Origin: Gemmobacter sp. 24YEA27
GTDB lineage: Bacteria > Pseudomonadota > Alphaproteobacteria > Rhodobacterales > Rhodobacteraceae
NCBI RefSeq assembly: GCF_030052995.1
Contig: NZ_JASJPW010000001.1
Location: 2,408,001-2,472,000, forward strand
Direction of reading: 5' to 3'
DNA length: 64,000 nt
The notes below the pieces were generated by a model. It saw only the letters and a program-made list of their open reading frames with translations. It did no database searches and was not told where the DNA came from. Made by a program: the position numbers and the translations under genes. Within the stretch, counting starts at the first letter, position 1. Every line of letters begins with the position of its first letter. Shown here piece after piece: positions 22,534 to 32,531 of this stretch.

Positions 22534-22545
22534 GGGGCGAGGCAG

Positions 22546-23583
22546 ATGCAGCTGTCAGATTTCGATTTTCACCTGCCAGAAGAGCTGATTGCGACCCGGC
22601 CCGCGCGGCCGCGGTCATCGGCGCGGCTTTTGCTGGCCGAAAGCGGCGGGATCCGTGATCTGCATGTGCGCGACCTGGTCGATATTTTCCGCCCCGGCGA
22701 CCGGCTGGTTCTGAACAATACCAAAGTCATCCCGGCGCGGCTGACCGGCGCACGCGCGCGTGGTGACGCGGTGGCGAAGATCGAGATCACGCTGATGGAG
22801 CCCTCGGCCACCGGAGGCTGGCGCGCGCTTGCCAAACCCCTGCGCAAGGTGAACCCGGGCGAGGTGATCCGCTTTTCCGATGACCTCTCGGCGGTGGTGG
22901 CGGAAAAGAGCGAGACCGATCTTCGGCTGGAATTCTCGCTTAGCGGCGCCGATTTCGACACGGCTCTGGCTGCGGCAGGCTCTATGCCACTGCCACCCTA
23001 TATTGCCGCAAAACGCGCACCAGATGCCGCCGACAATGGCGATTACCAGACCGTCTTTGCCCGCCATGCCGGCGCGGTGGCTGCCCCGACCGCGAGCCTT
23101 CATTTCGACGAGGCCCTGCTGGCGGCCCTGCGTGCCAAAGGTGTGACTTTCACCGAAGTGACGCTGCATGTCGGCGCGGGCACCTTCCTGCCGGTCAAGG
23201 TCGAAGACGTCAAAACCCATAAGATGCATTCCGAATGGGGCGAGGTCTCACCCGCAGCCGCAGCCGAAATCGCCGCAACAAAGGCCGCAGGCGGCCGGGT
23301 GATCCCGGTCGGCACCACGGCGCTCCGGCTGATCGAGAGTGCGGCCCGCGAGAGCGGCGAAATCGCGCCCTGGTCGGGCTGGACGGATATTTTCATTTAC
23401 CCGGGTTTTACCTTCCGCGTGTCGGATGCGCTGATGACCAATTTCCATTTGCCGAAATCGACGCTTCTGATGCTTGTTTCGGCGCTTATGGGACAGGACA
23501 GGATGCGCGAAATCTATGATCATGCCATCGTGAACCAATATCGCTTTTTCTCTTACGGCGACTCGTCGCTGCTGGTTCCATAA
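22546..23583 (+). CDS. queA: S-adenosylmethionine:tRNA ribosyltransferase-isomerase
   Basis: Transfers the ribosyl group of SAM to preQ1 in tRNA, forming epoxyqueuosine. The 345 residues and motifs ([57 protein letters not shown]) are typical. It starts 12 bp after the AsmA-like gene. Confidence 0.97.
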   Translation: MQLSDFDFHLPEELIATRPARPRSSARLLLAESGGIRDLHVRDLVDIFRPGDRLVLNNTKVIPARLTGARARGDAVAKIEITLMEPSATGGWRALAKPLRKVNPGEVIRFSDDLSAVVAEKSETDLRLEFSLSGADFDTALAAAGSMPLPPYIAAKRAPDAADNGDYQTVFARHAGAVAAPTASLHFDEALLAALRAKGVTFTEVTLHVGAGTFLPVKVEDVKTHKMHSEWGEVSPAAAAEIAATKAAGGRVIPVGTTALRLIESAARESGEIAPWSGWTDIFIYPGFTFRVSDALMTNFHLPKSTLLMLVSALMGQDRMREIYDHAIVNQYRFFSYGDSSLLVP

Positions 23584-23648
23584 CACCGCCCGCCAGCCCC
23601 TCCGGCCCGACCGGTGGAGCACACGCCAATGCCTGACCGGAGCATGTG

Positions 23649-25040
23649 ATGCTGAGAGTCCTTTACACCACCTGGCCTTTGCTTCTGGGTGTGCTGCTGC
23701 TGATGGTGGGGAATGGGGTTCAGGGCTCGCTTCTGGGCATCCGGGGCACGATGGAGGCCTTTACCACCTTCCAGCTGTCTTTCGTGATGTCGGCCTATTT
23801 CCTCGGCTTCCTGCTGGGCTCGCGCTATGTGCCGGGAATGTTGCAGCATGTCGGCCATATCCGGGTGTTTGCGGCGCTTGGCTCGCTGATCTCGGCGGTG
23901 CTGGTGCTCTATCCGATGGTGATCCACTGGCAGGCCTGGGCGCTGATGCGGGTGATCATCGGCTTTGGCTTTGCCGGCGTCTATATCACGGCGGAAAGCT
24001 GGCTGAACGATACCGCAACCAATGAGACGCGCGGCCAGGCGCTGTCGGCCTATATGATTGTGCAGATGGCCGGCATCATCTCGGCACAGGGGCTTTTGGC
24101 CTTTGGCGATCCCTTTGGCTATGATCTCTTCCTGATCCCCTCGGTGCTGGTGTCGCTGGCCTTCCTGCCCCTGTTGCTGGCAACCTATCCCAGCCCCAGT
24201 TTCGAGACCGGCCAACGCCTTGGGTTTCGCGAGCTGTACCGGATCTCGCCCCTCGGCTGCGTCGGTATTTTCCTGATCGGCGGGGTGTTCTCGGCGATGT
24301 TCGGGATGGCTGCGGTCTGGGGTTCGGTGAGCCTGTTGTCGGTGGGGCAGATCGCGCTGTTTACCTCGGCGCTCTATATTGGCGGGCTGATCCTGCAATA
24401 TCCGATCGGCCGGCTTTCTGACCGGATCGACCGGCGCAAGATCATCGTGTGGCTCTCGGTGGTGGCAACTGTGGTCATGGCGGTGGCGACGATTTTCCCG
24501 CTGCCCTTTCCGGTCTATCTGGTGGTCGCCGCGCTTTTGGGCGGCATCACCTATCCGATCTACGGGCTGATCATCGCCTATACCAATGATTATCTCTCGA
24601 AAGAGCAGATGGCAGCTGCCTCGGCAGGGCTTTTGTTCATCAACGGCGTTGGTTCGATCTTTGGCCCGCTGATCGTCGGCTGGCTGATGGGGCGCGATGT
24701 GATGGGGCCGCGCGGCTTCTTCTTCTTTGTCGGCCTGCTTTATGCCGCACTGGCGGGCTATGCTGCCTGGCGGATGACCAAACGCGCAACCCCGGTGATG
24801 ACCGGCGCCTATGCCAATATCGCGCCTATGGCTTCCGCAGTCGCCTCGGTCGCGGCGGTTGAGAATGCAATCGAAATCAACCCCTCGCCCGAAAACCCCG
24901 AAGCCGCCGCCGAAGCCGCGCAGGCCCTGGTCATCCAGCGCGATCAACCCGTGCCGCCGGCATCGGAGGAGAGCGCGCCGCAGCAGCAGGGCGACCAGGC
25001 GGCAGAAGATTGGGAAAATCCCGGCCAGCGCGATGCCTGA
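23649..25040 (+). CDS. MFS transporter
   Basis: About 463 residues with 12 predicted membrane helices and MFS motif A between helices 2-3 and 8-9 (GRLSDRIDRRKI). It resembles YcaD-type sugar/drug-like permeases, but the substrate cannot be read. A hydrophilic, alanine/glutamate/proline-rich tail of about 60 residues follows the last helix. GTG 23646 and ATG 23649 are adjacent candidates; ATG 23649 is 8 nt from CGGAG. Confidence 0.9.
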   Translation: MLRVLYTTWPLLLGVLLLMVGNGVQGSLLGIRGTMEAFTTFQLSFVMSAYFLGFLLGSRYVPGMLQHVGHIRVFAALGSLISAVLVLYPMVIHWQAWALMRVIIGFGFAGVYITAESWLNDTATNETRGQALSAYMIVQMAGIISAQGLLAFGDPFGYDLFLIPSVLVSLAFLPLLLATYPSPSFETGQRLGFRELYRISPLGCVGIFLIGGVFSAMFGMAAVWGSVSLLSVGQIALFTSALYIGGLILQYPIGRLSDRIDRRKIIVWLSVVATVVMAVATIFPLPFPVYLVVAALLGGITYPIYGLIIAYTNDYLSKEQMAAASAGLLFINGVGSIFGPLIVGWLMGRDVMGPRGFFFFVGLLYAALAGYAAWRMTKRATPVMTGAYANIAPMASAVASVAAVENAIEINPSPENPEAAAEAAQALVIQRDQPVPPASEESAPQQQGDQAAEDWENPGQRDA

Positions 25041-25103
25041 GGTTGCACCCTGGCGCCCTCGCTGACACTCTGGCCCGAAGACTGGCCGTCAGCGGAGGTG
25101 AAG

Positions 25104-25691
25104 ATGTCCGACCCGATCGAAGTGCTGCAATTCTGGATCGAAGAGATCGGCCACCAGGGCTGGTATGCCGGCGGCGAAGAGATTGACGATGCCTGTGCCA
25201 GCCGGTTTGGCGAGTTGTGGCAGGCGCTGCAGGATGGTGGGCTGGAACATTGGGTCGATGGCCCGGCCGGAACCCTGGCCTATCTGGTGATCGCTGATCA
25301 GTTTGCCCGCAACATCAACCGGGGCCGGGCAGAGGCTTTCGCAACCGACCCGCAGGCACGCGCCGCCGCCCGCCGCGCGCTGGACGAGGGCTGGGATCTC
25401 GATGCCCCCGAACCCGAACGCCAGTTCTTCTATATGCCGTTTGAGCATTCCGAGGATCCGGAGGACCAGGCGCTGGCAGTGCAGCTTTTTACAGAGCGTA
25501 TGCCCGAAAACCCCGAAAGCCTTCTTCATGCCCGCGCCCATCAGGAAATCATCCGCCGCTTTGGCCGTTTTCCCTTCCGCAATGCGGCCCTCGGGCGCGA
25601 GACGACGGCAGCAGAGGCCGAATTCCTCGCAGCCGGGGCCTATCCCGCGCTGGTAGCAGAGATCCGTGGCAGCCATGCATCAGACGCATAG
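25104..25691 (+). CDS. DUF924 family protein
   Basis: 195 residues, helical, with the family's VLQFWIEE start and the conserved LVIADQFARNINRG and FFYMPFEHSED blocks. Function not established. ATG 25104 is preceded by GGAGGT at ideal distance, so I prefer it over the in-frame GTG 25098. Confidence 0.9.
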   Translation: MSDPIEVLQFWIEEIGHQGWYAGGEEIDDACASRFGELWQALQDGGLEHWVDGPAGTLAYLVIADQFARNINRGRAEAFATDPQARAAARRALDEGWDLDAPEPERQFFYMPFEHSEDPEDQALAVQLFTERMPENPESLLHARAHQEIIRRFGRFPFRNAALGRETTAAEAEFLAAGAYPALVAEIRGSHASDA

Positions 25692-25796
25692 GGCTGCGGC
25701 GCCAGCTTTGTTGCTCGGTTAAACGAGATTGTTTAAGGGTGAACCAGTTTTCCCGGGGGCGTTTTCCCAGGGCCAGTTCTTCTGAGGGAGGCGGAA

Positions 25797-27193
25797 ATGG
25801 CAGACTCGAATTTCGACGTGGTGGTGATCGGCTCCGGCCCGGCGGCTATGTGGCGGCGATAAGGGCGGCGCAGCTGGGCCAGAAAGTCGCGGTGGTCGAA
25901 CGCGAAAATCTGGGCGGCATCTGTCTCAACTGGGGCTGTATTCCGACGAAAGCGCTGCTGCGCTCGTCCGAGGTCTTCCACCTGATGCATCGCGCGAAGG
26001 AGTTCGGGCTTAAGGCCGAGGGGATTTCCTATGACCTGCCGGCGGTGGTCGCCCGCTCGCGCGGCGTGGCGAAGCAGCTTGCCGGAGGCGTCGGCCATCT
26101 GCTGAAGAAAAACAAGGTCACCGTGATCATGGGCACCGCGAAGCTTGCCGGCGGCGGCAAGGTGGTGGTCACCACCGATAAGGGCAGCGAAACGCTGGTC
26201 GCGAAAAACATCATCCTGGCCACCGGCGCACGCGCACGCGAGCTGCCGGGGCTGGAGGCTGACGGAGATCTGGTCTGGTCCTATCGCCACGCGCTGGTGG
26301 CCAAACGGATGCCGAAAAAGCTGCTCGTCATCGGCTCCGGCGCCATCGGCATCGAATTCGCGAGCTTCTTCAACACGCTCGGCGCAGAGACCACCGTGGT
26401 CGAGGTGATGGATCGCATTCTGCCGGTCGAAGACGCCGAGATTGCCGCCTTCGCGAAGAAGCAATTCGTCAAACAAGGCATGAAGATCCTGGAAAAAGCG
26501 GCAGTGAAAAAGCTCGACCGCCATCCGGGCAAGGGCGTCACCGCCCATATCGAGATCGCCGGTAAGGTGGAAACCCAGGACTTCGATACGGTGATCTCGG
26601 CTGTGGGGATCGTCGGTAATGTCGAAAATCTGGGCCTGGAAGAGCTGGGAGTGAAGGTCGACCGCACACATGTCGTGACCGATGAATATTGCCGCACCGG
26701 TGTGCCGGGCCTTTATGCGATCGGCGATATCGCCGGCGCGCCCTGGCTGGCGCATAAAGCGAGCCATGAGGGCGTCATGGTGGCCGAACTGATCGCGGGC
26801 CAGCATCCTCATCCGATCAAACCGGGTTCGATTGCCGGCTGCACCTATTGCCATCCGCAGGTGGCCTCTGTCGGCCTGACCGAAGCGCGTGCGAAAGAGC
26901 AGGGCTATGAGATCCGCGTCGGCCGCTTCCCCTTTATCGGCAATGGCAAAGCGATTGCTCTGGGTGAGCCCGAGGGCTTCGTGAAAACCGTGTTCGATGC
27001 GAAAACCGGTGAGCTGCTGGGCGCGCATATGGTCGGCGCCGAAGTGACCGAGCTGATCCAGGGCTATGTGATCGGCCGCACTCTTGAGACGACCGAGGCA
27101 GAGCTGATGGAAACGGTCTTCCCGCATCCGACGCTTTCAGAGATGATGCATGAATCGGTGCTGGATGCCTATGGGCGCGCCATTCATTTCTGA
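25797..27193 (+). pseudogene. lpdA: Dihydrolipoyl dehydrogenase, with a one-base frameshift near the N-terminus
   Basis: The FAD-containing E3 subunit reoxidises lipoamide in 2-oxo acid dehydrogenase complexes. From ATG 25797 (GGGAGG upstream) the frame gives MADSNFDVVVIGSGP. One G is then missing at 25840-25842, where GGC TCC GGC CCG GGC GGC is expected. From there the rest runs intact in another frame: the redox cysteines in GGICLNWGCIPTKAL, the NAD-binding GSGAIGIEFASF, and the C-terminal HPTLSEMMHE. Adding one G gives 465 residues, the normal length. An enzyme this central is unlikely to be dead, so an assembly error is the better explanation unless another copy exists elsewhere. Confidence 0.92.
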
Positions 27194-27647
27194 GAGTGAG
27201 GAGCCACGAATGCTTCGCCGAACCGGATCACAATGCAGGGATCATCCTGCAATGGCTGAAAGATCTGGAACCTGCGAAATCTGACGCGGCAGAAATAATC
27301 GGAAACCGGGGCGAGCGCCCTGGTTTCCGCAACTGACCCGCTGGCACTGCACCGACCGCACCGTGCAGACCCGCAGGCCGGGACTCCGCTGCCTGACCTG
27401 CGCCACTGGCGGGCATATCCGGATGGGGACGAACTCCGGTCTTCCTCTTGACTGAAACACCCCGTGCGGCGCGATCCGCGGTAAATTTCGGGGGCAGCTC
27501 TTGCGCATTTCTGAACGTGCAGCTATACGCGCGGCACTTCACAGGCGGAGGCGGGCCTATGCGGGGAGAAATCCTGCAAAGGTCCACCGGTTGGGGCATC
27601 TGCTCTGAAATCCTCCGCTCAGGCGCAAACCGGAAAGGTATTTGGAC
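27194..27647 (+). other. Leader region upstream of rpsB
   Basis: A 454-bp gap with no convincing gene. It holds a 12-bp hairpin at 27301-27328 (GGAAACCGGGGC/GCCCTGGTTTCC, one G-T pair, loop GAGC) without a T tract, and a promoter candidate at 27501-27529. A long leader would suit a regulated ribosomal-protein operon, but I cannot name a known regulatory RNA. Confidence 0.45.
27501..27529 (+). promoter_or_regulatory. Candidate sigma-70 promoter for rpsB
   Basis: TTGCGC, a 17-bp spacer, then TATACG; it ends 118 bp before the rpsB start. The match is moderate and untested. Confidence 0.4.
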
Positions 27648-28409
27648 ATGGCGCTCCCCGATTTCTCCATGCGTCAGCTCTTGGAAGCTGGCGTTCACTA
27701 CGGTCACCAGACGCAGCGCTGGAACCCGCGTATGGCCGAGTATATCTACGGCGATCGCAACGGCATCCATATCGTTGACCTGACCCAGACCGTCCCGCTG
27801 CTGGACCAGGCTCTGAAAGTCGTGCGCGACACCGTCGCCAAAGGCGGCCGTATCCTCTTTGTCGGCACCAAGCGTCAGGCTCAGAAGCCGATCGCTGAAG
27901 CCGCTGAGAAATGCGCTCAGTATTACATGAACCACCGCTGGCTCGGTGGCACGCTGACCAACTGGAAGACCATTTCCCAGTCGATCCAGCGTCTGAAGCA
28001 AATCGACGAGACCCTTGCGGCAGGCGCAGAAGGCCTGACCAAGAAAGAGCGTCTGAACATGGAACGCGACCAATCGAAGCTGCAGGCTTCGCTTGGCGGG
28101 ATCCGTGAAATGGGCGGCGTGCCGGATCTGCTGTTCATCATCGATGTTGGCAAAGAAGATCTCGCCATCCTCGAAGCACAGAAACTGGGCATCCCGGTTG
28201 TCGGCATCGTCGACACCAACAACTCGCCCAAAGGCGTGAACTATGTGATCCCGGGCAATGATGACGCGGCCCGCGCGATTGCGCTCTATTGCGACCTGAT
28301 TGCCCGCGCTGCTCTGGACGGGATGTCGGCTCAGCTCGGCGCTGCCGGTGTTGACCTCGGCGCTCTGGAAGCGGCGCCGGAAGAAGAAGCCACCGCCGAA
28401 GAGGCCTGA
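27648..28409 (+). CDS. rpsB: 30S ribosomal protein S2
   Basis: 253 residues beginning [20 protein letters not shown], typical of alphaproteobacterial S2. Start ATG 27648 has GGAAAGG upstream; an in-frame TTG two codons earlier is not needed. Followed by tsf as in most bacteria. Confidence 0.98.
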   Translation: MALPDFSMRQLLEAGVHYGHQTQRWNPRMAEYIYGDRNGIHIVDLTQTVPLLDQALKVVRDTVAKGGRILFVGTKRQAQKPIAEAAEKCAQYYMNHRWLGGTLTNWKTISQSIQRLKQIDETLAAGAEGLTKKERLNMERDQSKLQASLGGIREMGGVPDLLFIIDVGKEDLAILEAQKLGIPVVGIVDTNNSPKGVNYVIPGNDDAARAIALYCDLIARAALDGMSAQLGAAGVDLGALEAAPEEEATAEEA

Positions 28410-28456
28410 TCGGGCGTGGGGGCGCTTTCTGTGCCCCGACCGTCACCGGGTTGTTG

Positions 28457-28480
28457 CACGGCGGGGATAGCCCCGCCGTG
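28457..28480 (+). terminator. Hairpin between rpsB and tsf (attenuator or terminator)
   Basis: A perfect 10-bp stem CACGGCGGGG/CCCCGCCGTG with loop ATAG, followed by a weak T-rich stretch. It probably lowers read-through into tsf. Confidence 0.6.
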
Positions 28481-28512
28481 ATCCGTTTCTACCTTTCCGA
28501 AGGAGCTGAGCT

Positions 28513-29424
28513 ATGAGCATCACCGCAGCAATGGTGAAAGAACTGCGCGAATCGACCGGCGCAGGCATGATGGACGCCAAGAAGGCGCTGACCGAAGTAA
28601 ATGGCGACATGGAAGCCGCCGTTGACTGGCTGCGCACCAAAGGCCTTGCAAAAGCGGCCAAGAAGGCTGACCGCGTTGCCGCAGAGGGTCTGATCGGCGT
28701 GACAGTGGCCACCGGCAAGGGCGTCGCCATCGAGATCAACTCGGAAACCGACTTCGTGGCGAAAAACGCTGACTTCCAGAAGCTCGTGCGCGAGATCACC
28801 GAAGTTGCGCTGACCACTGCGAATGATGTCGAAGTTCTGAAAGCCACCCATCTGAACGGCAAGCCCGTCTCGGAAGTGCTGACGGATGCCATCGCCCGTA
28901 TCGGCGAGAACATGACGCTGCGCCGGATGCATGTGCTGGAAGGCGATACTGTCGTTTCCTATGTGCACAATGCGGCCACTGACGGCATGGGTCGGATCGG
29001 CGTGCTGGTTGCGCTGAAAGGCGATGCCGCCAAAGCGCAAGAGATCGGCAAGCAGTTCGCGATGCATATCGCGGCTACGAACCCGCTCTCGCTGTCGGAA
29101 GCGACCCTCGACCCGGTTATCGTCGAGCGCGAGCTGCAGGTGCAGACCGCCAAGGCGCTGGAAGAGAACTCGACCTCGGACAAGCCGAAGCCCGAGCAGG
29201 TCATTCATAACAACATCATCCCGGGCCGGATGAAGAAATTCCTCGCCGAGAACACGCTTCTTGGTCAGGCATTCGTCATCAATCCCGACCTGACCGTCGA
29301 AGCGGCGGCCAAAGAAGCCGGCGTCGAGATCACCGGCTATGCCCGTGTGGCGGTTGGCGAAGGCATCGAGAAAAAAGAAGAAGATTTCGCCGCTGAAGTC
29401 GCCAAGACTCTGGCTGGCAGCTGA
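28513..29424 (+). CDS. tsf: Elongation factor Ts
   Basis: The GDP-GTP exchange factor for EF-Tu. 303 residues. The N-terminal UBA-like domain ([19 protein letters not shown]) and the TDFVAKN core motif are clear. AAGGAG precedes ATG 28513. Ends in a strong terminator. Confidence 0.98.
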   Translation: MSITAAMVKELRESTGAGMMDAKKALTEVNGDMEAAVDWLRTKGLAKAAKKADRVAAEGLIGVTVATGKGVAIEINSETDFVAKNADFQKLVREITEVALTTANDVEVLKATHLNGKPVSEVLTDAIARIGENMTLRRMHVLEGDTVVSYVHNAATDGMGRIGVLVALKGDAAKAQEIGKQFAMHIAATNPLSLSEATLDPVIVERELQVQTAKALEENSTSDKPKPEQVIHNNIIPGRMKKFLAENTLLGQAFVINPDLTVEAAAKEAGVEITGYARVAVGEGIEKKEEDFAAEVAKTLAGS

Positions 29425-29458
29425 TCTTCCGGATCCTTTCCGGGATCCAGTTCATCCG

Positions 29459-29487
29459 GGGCCGTACCGCAAGGTGCGGCCCTTTTT
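29459..29487 (+). terminator. Rho-independent terminator after tsf
   Basis: The stem GGGCCGTACC/GGTGCGGCCC (one G-U pair) has loop GCAA and is followed by TTTTT. Confidence 0.85.
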
Positions 29488-29585
29488 GCGTTCAATAGCT
29501 CTGAAATGCTGGCAAGTCCGGCTGGCATCCCATTGCTTTACTGATTAATCCGGTGGTTGTCCGGGAAACTGGCAGGAACCGGGGG

Positions 29586-30374
29586 TCAGCTGGCGGCCTG
29601 GGCCAGCGGCTCGGGGAACTGCTGAAAGATCATGTTCAGGAGCGCGCCTTTGGCCACCGCCTGAGCCGTGGTCTCAACCGCCAGCGCATCACGTGCGAGG
29701 CGAAGGTGTTTTTCCACCATCGCCGGCGAAACGCCCATCAGCAGTGCCACATCCTGGGTGGTCTTACCATCCGCCACCCATTCCAGCGCTTCACGCTGGC
29801 GTGGGCTGAGCGTGCGGGCCTTTGAAAGCTGCGGCAGCTGGACGATCCGCAGATGCATCATATGGGCGATGGCAGTGATCTCATCGCAGCGCTCGGTGAA
29901 GATGCGCTCGACATCGGCGTGGTCAAGATTGGTATCCGCGATCAGCCCAAGCGCGCCCTTCGCCCGGGTCGAGGCTTCGGGAAAACTTACGGTAATGCCA
30001 GCTTTGATGCCCAGAGCATTGTTCTGACGTACGATTTCCGCTTCTTCCGGCGGGAGCTTGCCAGCGGCAAAAGCATCATGCACCCATTTCCAGGTGCGGA
30101 TTCCGGAATTGCGCTCGGCCCAGCGGAAAACGGGGCTGCGGCTGAAAAGACCGCTTTCAAAGTAGCGGCGGGCATATTCCTGGTTCATCGTGCTGAGAAA
30201 CAGCGCATCATCCGGGTCGCCGATCGTCTTGAGGTGACGAAAGCGGGTAAAGCCGTAATTCGCCCGGGCAAAGCCCATAGAGGCGAAATGCCGGCACGCG
30301 ACTTGCCAGGTCTCATCAATGCTGGCCGATTGCGCGATATCGCCAAGTAGTTCGAGAACTGAACTGCGGGTCAT
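29586..30374 (-). CDS. LuxR-family regulator with autoinducer-binding domain (solo)
   Basis: 262 residues. An N-terminal autoinducer-binding domain spans about residues 15-165, and a C-terminal LuxR-type HTH about 190-250 (LSPRQREALEWVADGKTTQDVALLMGVSPAMVEKHL). AAAGGAGG precedes ATG 30374. No luxI-type synthase gene is in the window. In the ligand-pocket stretch the usual Asp-Pro appears as Ser-Pro (FSRSPVFRW), so the ligand may not be a standard acyl-homoserine lactone. A 14-bp palindrome lies 40 bp upstream. Confidence 0.9.
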   Translation of the reverse strand: MTRSSVLELLGDIAQSASIDETWQVACRHFASMGFARANYGFTRFRHLKTIGDPDDALFLSTMNQEYARRYFESGLFSRSPVFRWAERNSGIRTWKWVHDAFAAGKLPPEEAEIVRQNNALGIKAGITVSFPEASTRAKGALGLIADTNLDHADVERIFTERCDEITAIAHMMHLRIVQLPQLSKARTLSPRQREALEWVADGKTTQDVALLMGVSPAMVEKHLRLARDALAVETTAQAVAKGALLNMIFQQFPEPLAQAAS

Positions 30375-30413
30375 TTGGGCCTCCTTTGACGTAGCGGTAT
30401 GAGAGCCGCCAGG

Positions 30414-30427
30414 CCAGTTGCTACTGG
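30414..30427. promoter_or_regulatory. 14-bp palindrome upstream of the luxR-type gene
   Basis: CCAGT-TGCT-ACTGG, a perfect 5-4-5 palindrome, 40-53 bp before the LuxR start. It could be an autoregulatory site; it does not match the classical lux box well. The remaining DNA to 30691 is AT-richer, with no gene I can support. Confidence 0.25.
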
Positions 30428-30691
30428 TAACTTGCTTCTAACTATGCAGACGCCCGCAACCTGTCGAGCCTTGGTGAGTGTTGCAGAAAAATGTGACGGA
30501 AGATGTCATATTTCTCGGCGTGTCGTTGATGTCCGAAGCGTGAGCTGCCTGGTGATTGAGATATATGTAAATAAAGTCAATTCATTATGGGCGAAATTTG
30601 ACGAAAAACATTTCATCCTGAGACGCTGCGCAATTCCTGCAGGATAAACGAATTTACGTTCGTTGCCTGATTGCCCCGGGCCATGCAGCGT

Positions 30692-31018
30692 AACAGCAGG
30701 AACCATTGCCAGGATCAAAAAGGAGGGCCTGTCCTTTGAGGTTCTGGCCTCGGGCGGTCAGATCCTGACGCCGCGCGGCGTCCTCCTGCAGGCCTTGACC
30801 GCTGGCCTTTTTCCGGCAGGTCGAGCCCTGGAATATGCCTGCCTCAGGCAATACTGATGCTTCGGTCACCCGGATGGAGGCGCGTGTCAGCGGCCAGGGG
30901 ATCTACCTCGGCAGCAGGACGTATCAGGGAGCAGCACTCCCCGCCGGAAACAAATTCATCAACGGTTATTTCCGTCGATAGCCTGACCCGCTCAACTCTG
31001 GTGCTGGGTGAGTTGGAT
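30692..31018 (+). pseudogene. Fragment of an SGNH-type tail protein gene
   Basis: Aligns with the part of the intact relative at 50937-51277 that encodes SSVTAGTIVRIKEEGLSFE to LVLGELDD. Here the frame is broken several times and a stop (TAG, 30979) falls inside the conserved block. Homology ends abruptly at GTGAGTTGGATGG, where unrelated tail DNA begins. The N- and C-terminal parts of the gene are missing. Confidence 0.75.
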
Positions 31019-31021
31019 GGG

Positions 31022-31631
31022 ATAATATCCCGTGGTCGGAGCTTGGCGAAAAGGGCGAGCTGCTGGAGTTCAGTGACGACAATCTGTTGGCATTCCTTGA
31101 GCTTTACCGCCCAGCCTTCGATCAGGTGAATGAGTTCATCGGGCAGCGCGCCAATTTTTTGCCGAAAGGCTGACTCTTCTCAGGCTCTGGGCTCGGCAGC
31201 AGGCGTGGCTGTCGACGCCCGAGACAAAGAAGGGGCGCGCGCGCGGCATCCTGATCGCGGAGGATGGGCGCGAGATCCAGCTTCCCGCGCTCGATGAGCT
31301 TGAGGACGCGCCGCTGCTCGCCGAAGCACTGGCATCGGTCGGCATGTGTGAGGCGAGCGAGGTTGGCCCGGTTTCGCTGTCGTGGCAGACGATCAGCGCT
31401 TGGGCCGACCTGGCCGGATATCAGCTCTCTCCGGGCGATCTGGAGGATCTGCGGGCAATGTCTGCCGAGTTCGCCGCCGGGGTCACGGATTACCGCGAGG
31501 TGGTCGTGCCGCCCCCGTATGGCGAGAGGCGGCAGAGCCAGGATCAGATGGTCGCGCTGATCGGTCTCGGCATCGGCGCCCTGACAGAAGGCGTCTATGC
31601 GCTGGCCGTGAGGTTCGGATGGGCGCGCTGA
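31022..31631 (+). pseudogene. Tail-chaperone-like fragment joined to a holin C-terminus
   Basis: The first frame (to TGA 31171) encodes the end of a small acidic protein (WSELGEKGELLEFSDDNLL...). A -1 shift at T-TTT-TTG (31155-31161) continues into AERLTLLRLWARQQAWLSTPETK and on to 31631, a layout typical of phage tail-assembly chaperone G/GT pairs. From about 31545 the sequence changes to a holin C-terminus (LIGLGIGALTEGVYALAVRFGW) matching 58413-58490, so a deletion has fused two genes. Assignment as tail chaperone is from position and architecture, not from a firm family match. Confidence 0.5.
31155..31161 (+). other. Candidate -1 ribosomal frameshift site (T TTT TTG)
   Basis: The zero frame reads AAT TTT TTG CCG AAA GGC TGA. 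Slipping back one base at TTT TTG opens the next frame exactly where coding-like sequence (GCC GAA AGG CTG) continues for 150 codons. Confidence 0.45.
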
Positions 31632-31846
31632 TACTCCGCTGGCTCTGGAAGCCCGTCGCCGTGCTGCTGGCCCTGCTGGCGGTCTGGCTGCGGGGCAGGG
31701 CGAGCGCAAAGCAACAGACCGCGCTGGAAGCCGCAGAGGCCTATGTGCGCGGGCGGAAAGGAATGGACAAAGCAGATGCTGAGATTTCCGATGATCCTCA
31801 TGTGCTGCGGTCTGCTCTCAGCGTGCGTCCGCCCGACACCAAATGA
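31619..31846 (+). CDS. Spanin-like inner-membrane lysis protein (remnant phage)
   Basis: 75 residues. An N-terminal membrane segment (LWKPVAVLLALLAVWLRG) is followed by a charged helix with SAKQQTALEAAEAY. It is the counterpart of the gene at 58487. It overlaps the end of the holin fragment and contains the start of the next gene in another frame, as Rz/Rz1 pairs do. Confidence 0.6.
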   Translation: MGALILRWLWKPVAVLLALLAVWLRGRASAKQQTALEAAEAYVRGRKGMDKADAEISDDPHVLRSALSVRPPDTK

Positions 31847-31979
31847 CAGCGCCATCTGCGATGGATCGCGGGCGGCGCGGGCCGATCATGCGGCGGCACT
31901 GGCGAATTCGCCGGACGACCGGTCGGTGGTGAGCGGGGCCCGGCTGATCGCGCTGATCGATGCGGGGTGTCAGGCCTGA
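31776..31979 (+). CDS. Rz1-like small lipoprotein (remnant phage)
   Basis: 67 residues with a lipoprotein signal (lipobox LLSAC) and then CDGSRAARADHAAAL, nearly the same as the protein at 58647. Nested with the preceding gene in a different frame. An outer-membrane spanin role is inferred from the arrangement. Confidence 0.6.
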   Translation: MLRFPMILMCCGLLSACVRPTPNDSAICDGSRAARADHAAALANSPDDRSVVSGARLIALIDAGCQA

Positions 31980-32263
31980 TCCCGCTTTCCTGCAGGCAGA
32001 TCATATACAATCTGGCAGCGGTCGCTCCATTCCCATTCGTGCTGTCTGAGCGCGACCTCGCACCCGGCGGCCCGGGCAAACTCCAGCAGCGCAGACGGCG
32101 CGTCCTCGGTGCCGGCCAGCTCGACATATCGCGCGCGGCTGTATCGGCCTGATCGGCCGCACCGGTCACAGGTCAGATGGATGGTTTCGGGCAGGGGAGT
32201 GACGGCGCGGAACATGAGCGACTCGGGGGGATGGGATTGCCAGTGCTCGCTATGCGTTCTCAT
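31970..32263 (-). CDS. Small zinc-ribbon-like phage protein
   Basis: About 97 residues, opposite in direction to the lysis genes. HLTCDRCGRSGRYSRARYVEL resembles a CxxC zinc ribbon found in small phage-end proteins; further cysteines follow in AAGCE and DRCQ. The start is uncertain: ATG 32263 or ATG 32215. A distantly similar small Cys-rich gene lies at 58902. From 32264 to 32531 I see no gene. Confidence 0.5.
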   Translation of the reverse strand: MRTHSEHWQSHPPESLMFRAVTPLPETIHLTCDRCGRSGRYSRARYVELAGTEDAPSALLEFARAAGCEVALRQHEWEWSDRCQIVYDLPAGKRDQA

Positions 32264-32531
32264 GATGCAATACCTGCGCGCACTGTCTGTCCCGGCTCTG
32301 AGCGGGTTGATCACCGCAGGTATCCGTATTGCGGCCCATCGGGAGGCCGGGGGCTTTTGCTTTGGCGGATCGAATCGGGAACAAAGTCTGGGGATTGGTC
32401 TGGGACTCTCTGGGAATCCAATGCCTTTTATTGCGGTTTTGTTCCCATTGAGGCCCGAGAGAATGAGCTGGAAATCACATACCTATAGCCCTTCACGACC
32501 TTGATATTAAAGGTAAAAGACTGTGAGGAGT

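Noticed and set aside
27301..27328. Hairpin in the rpsB leader as an intrinsic terminator
   Set aside because: Strong stem but no T tract follows; reported only as a leader structure.
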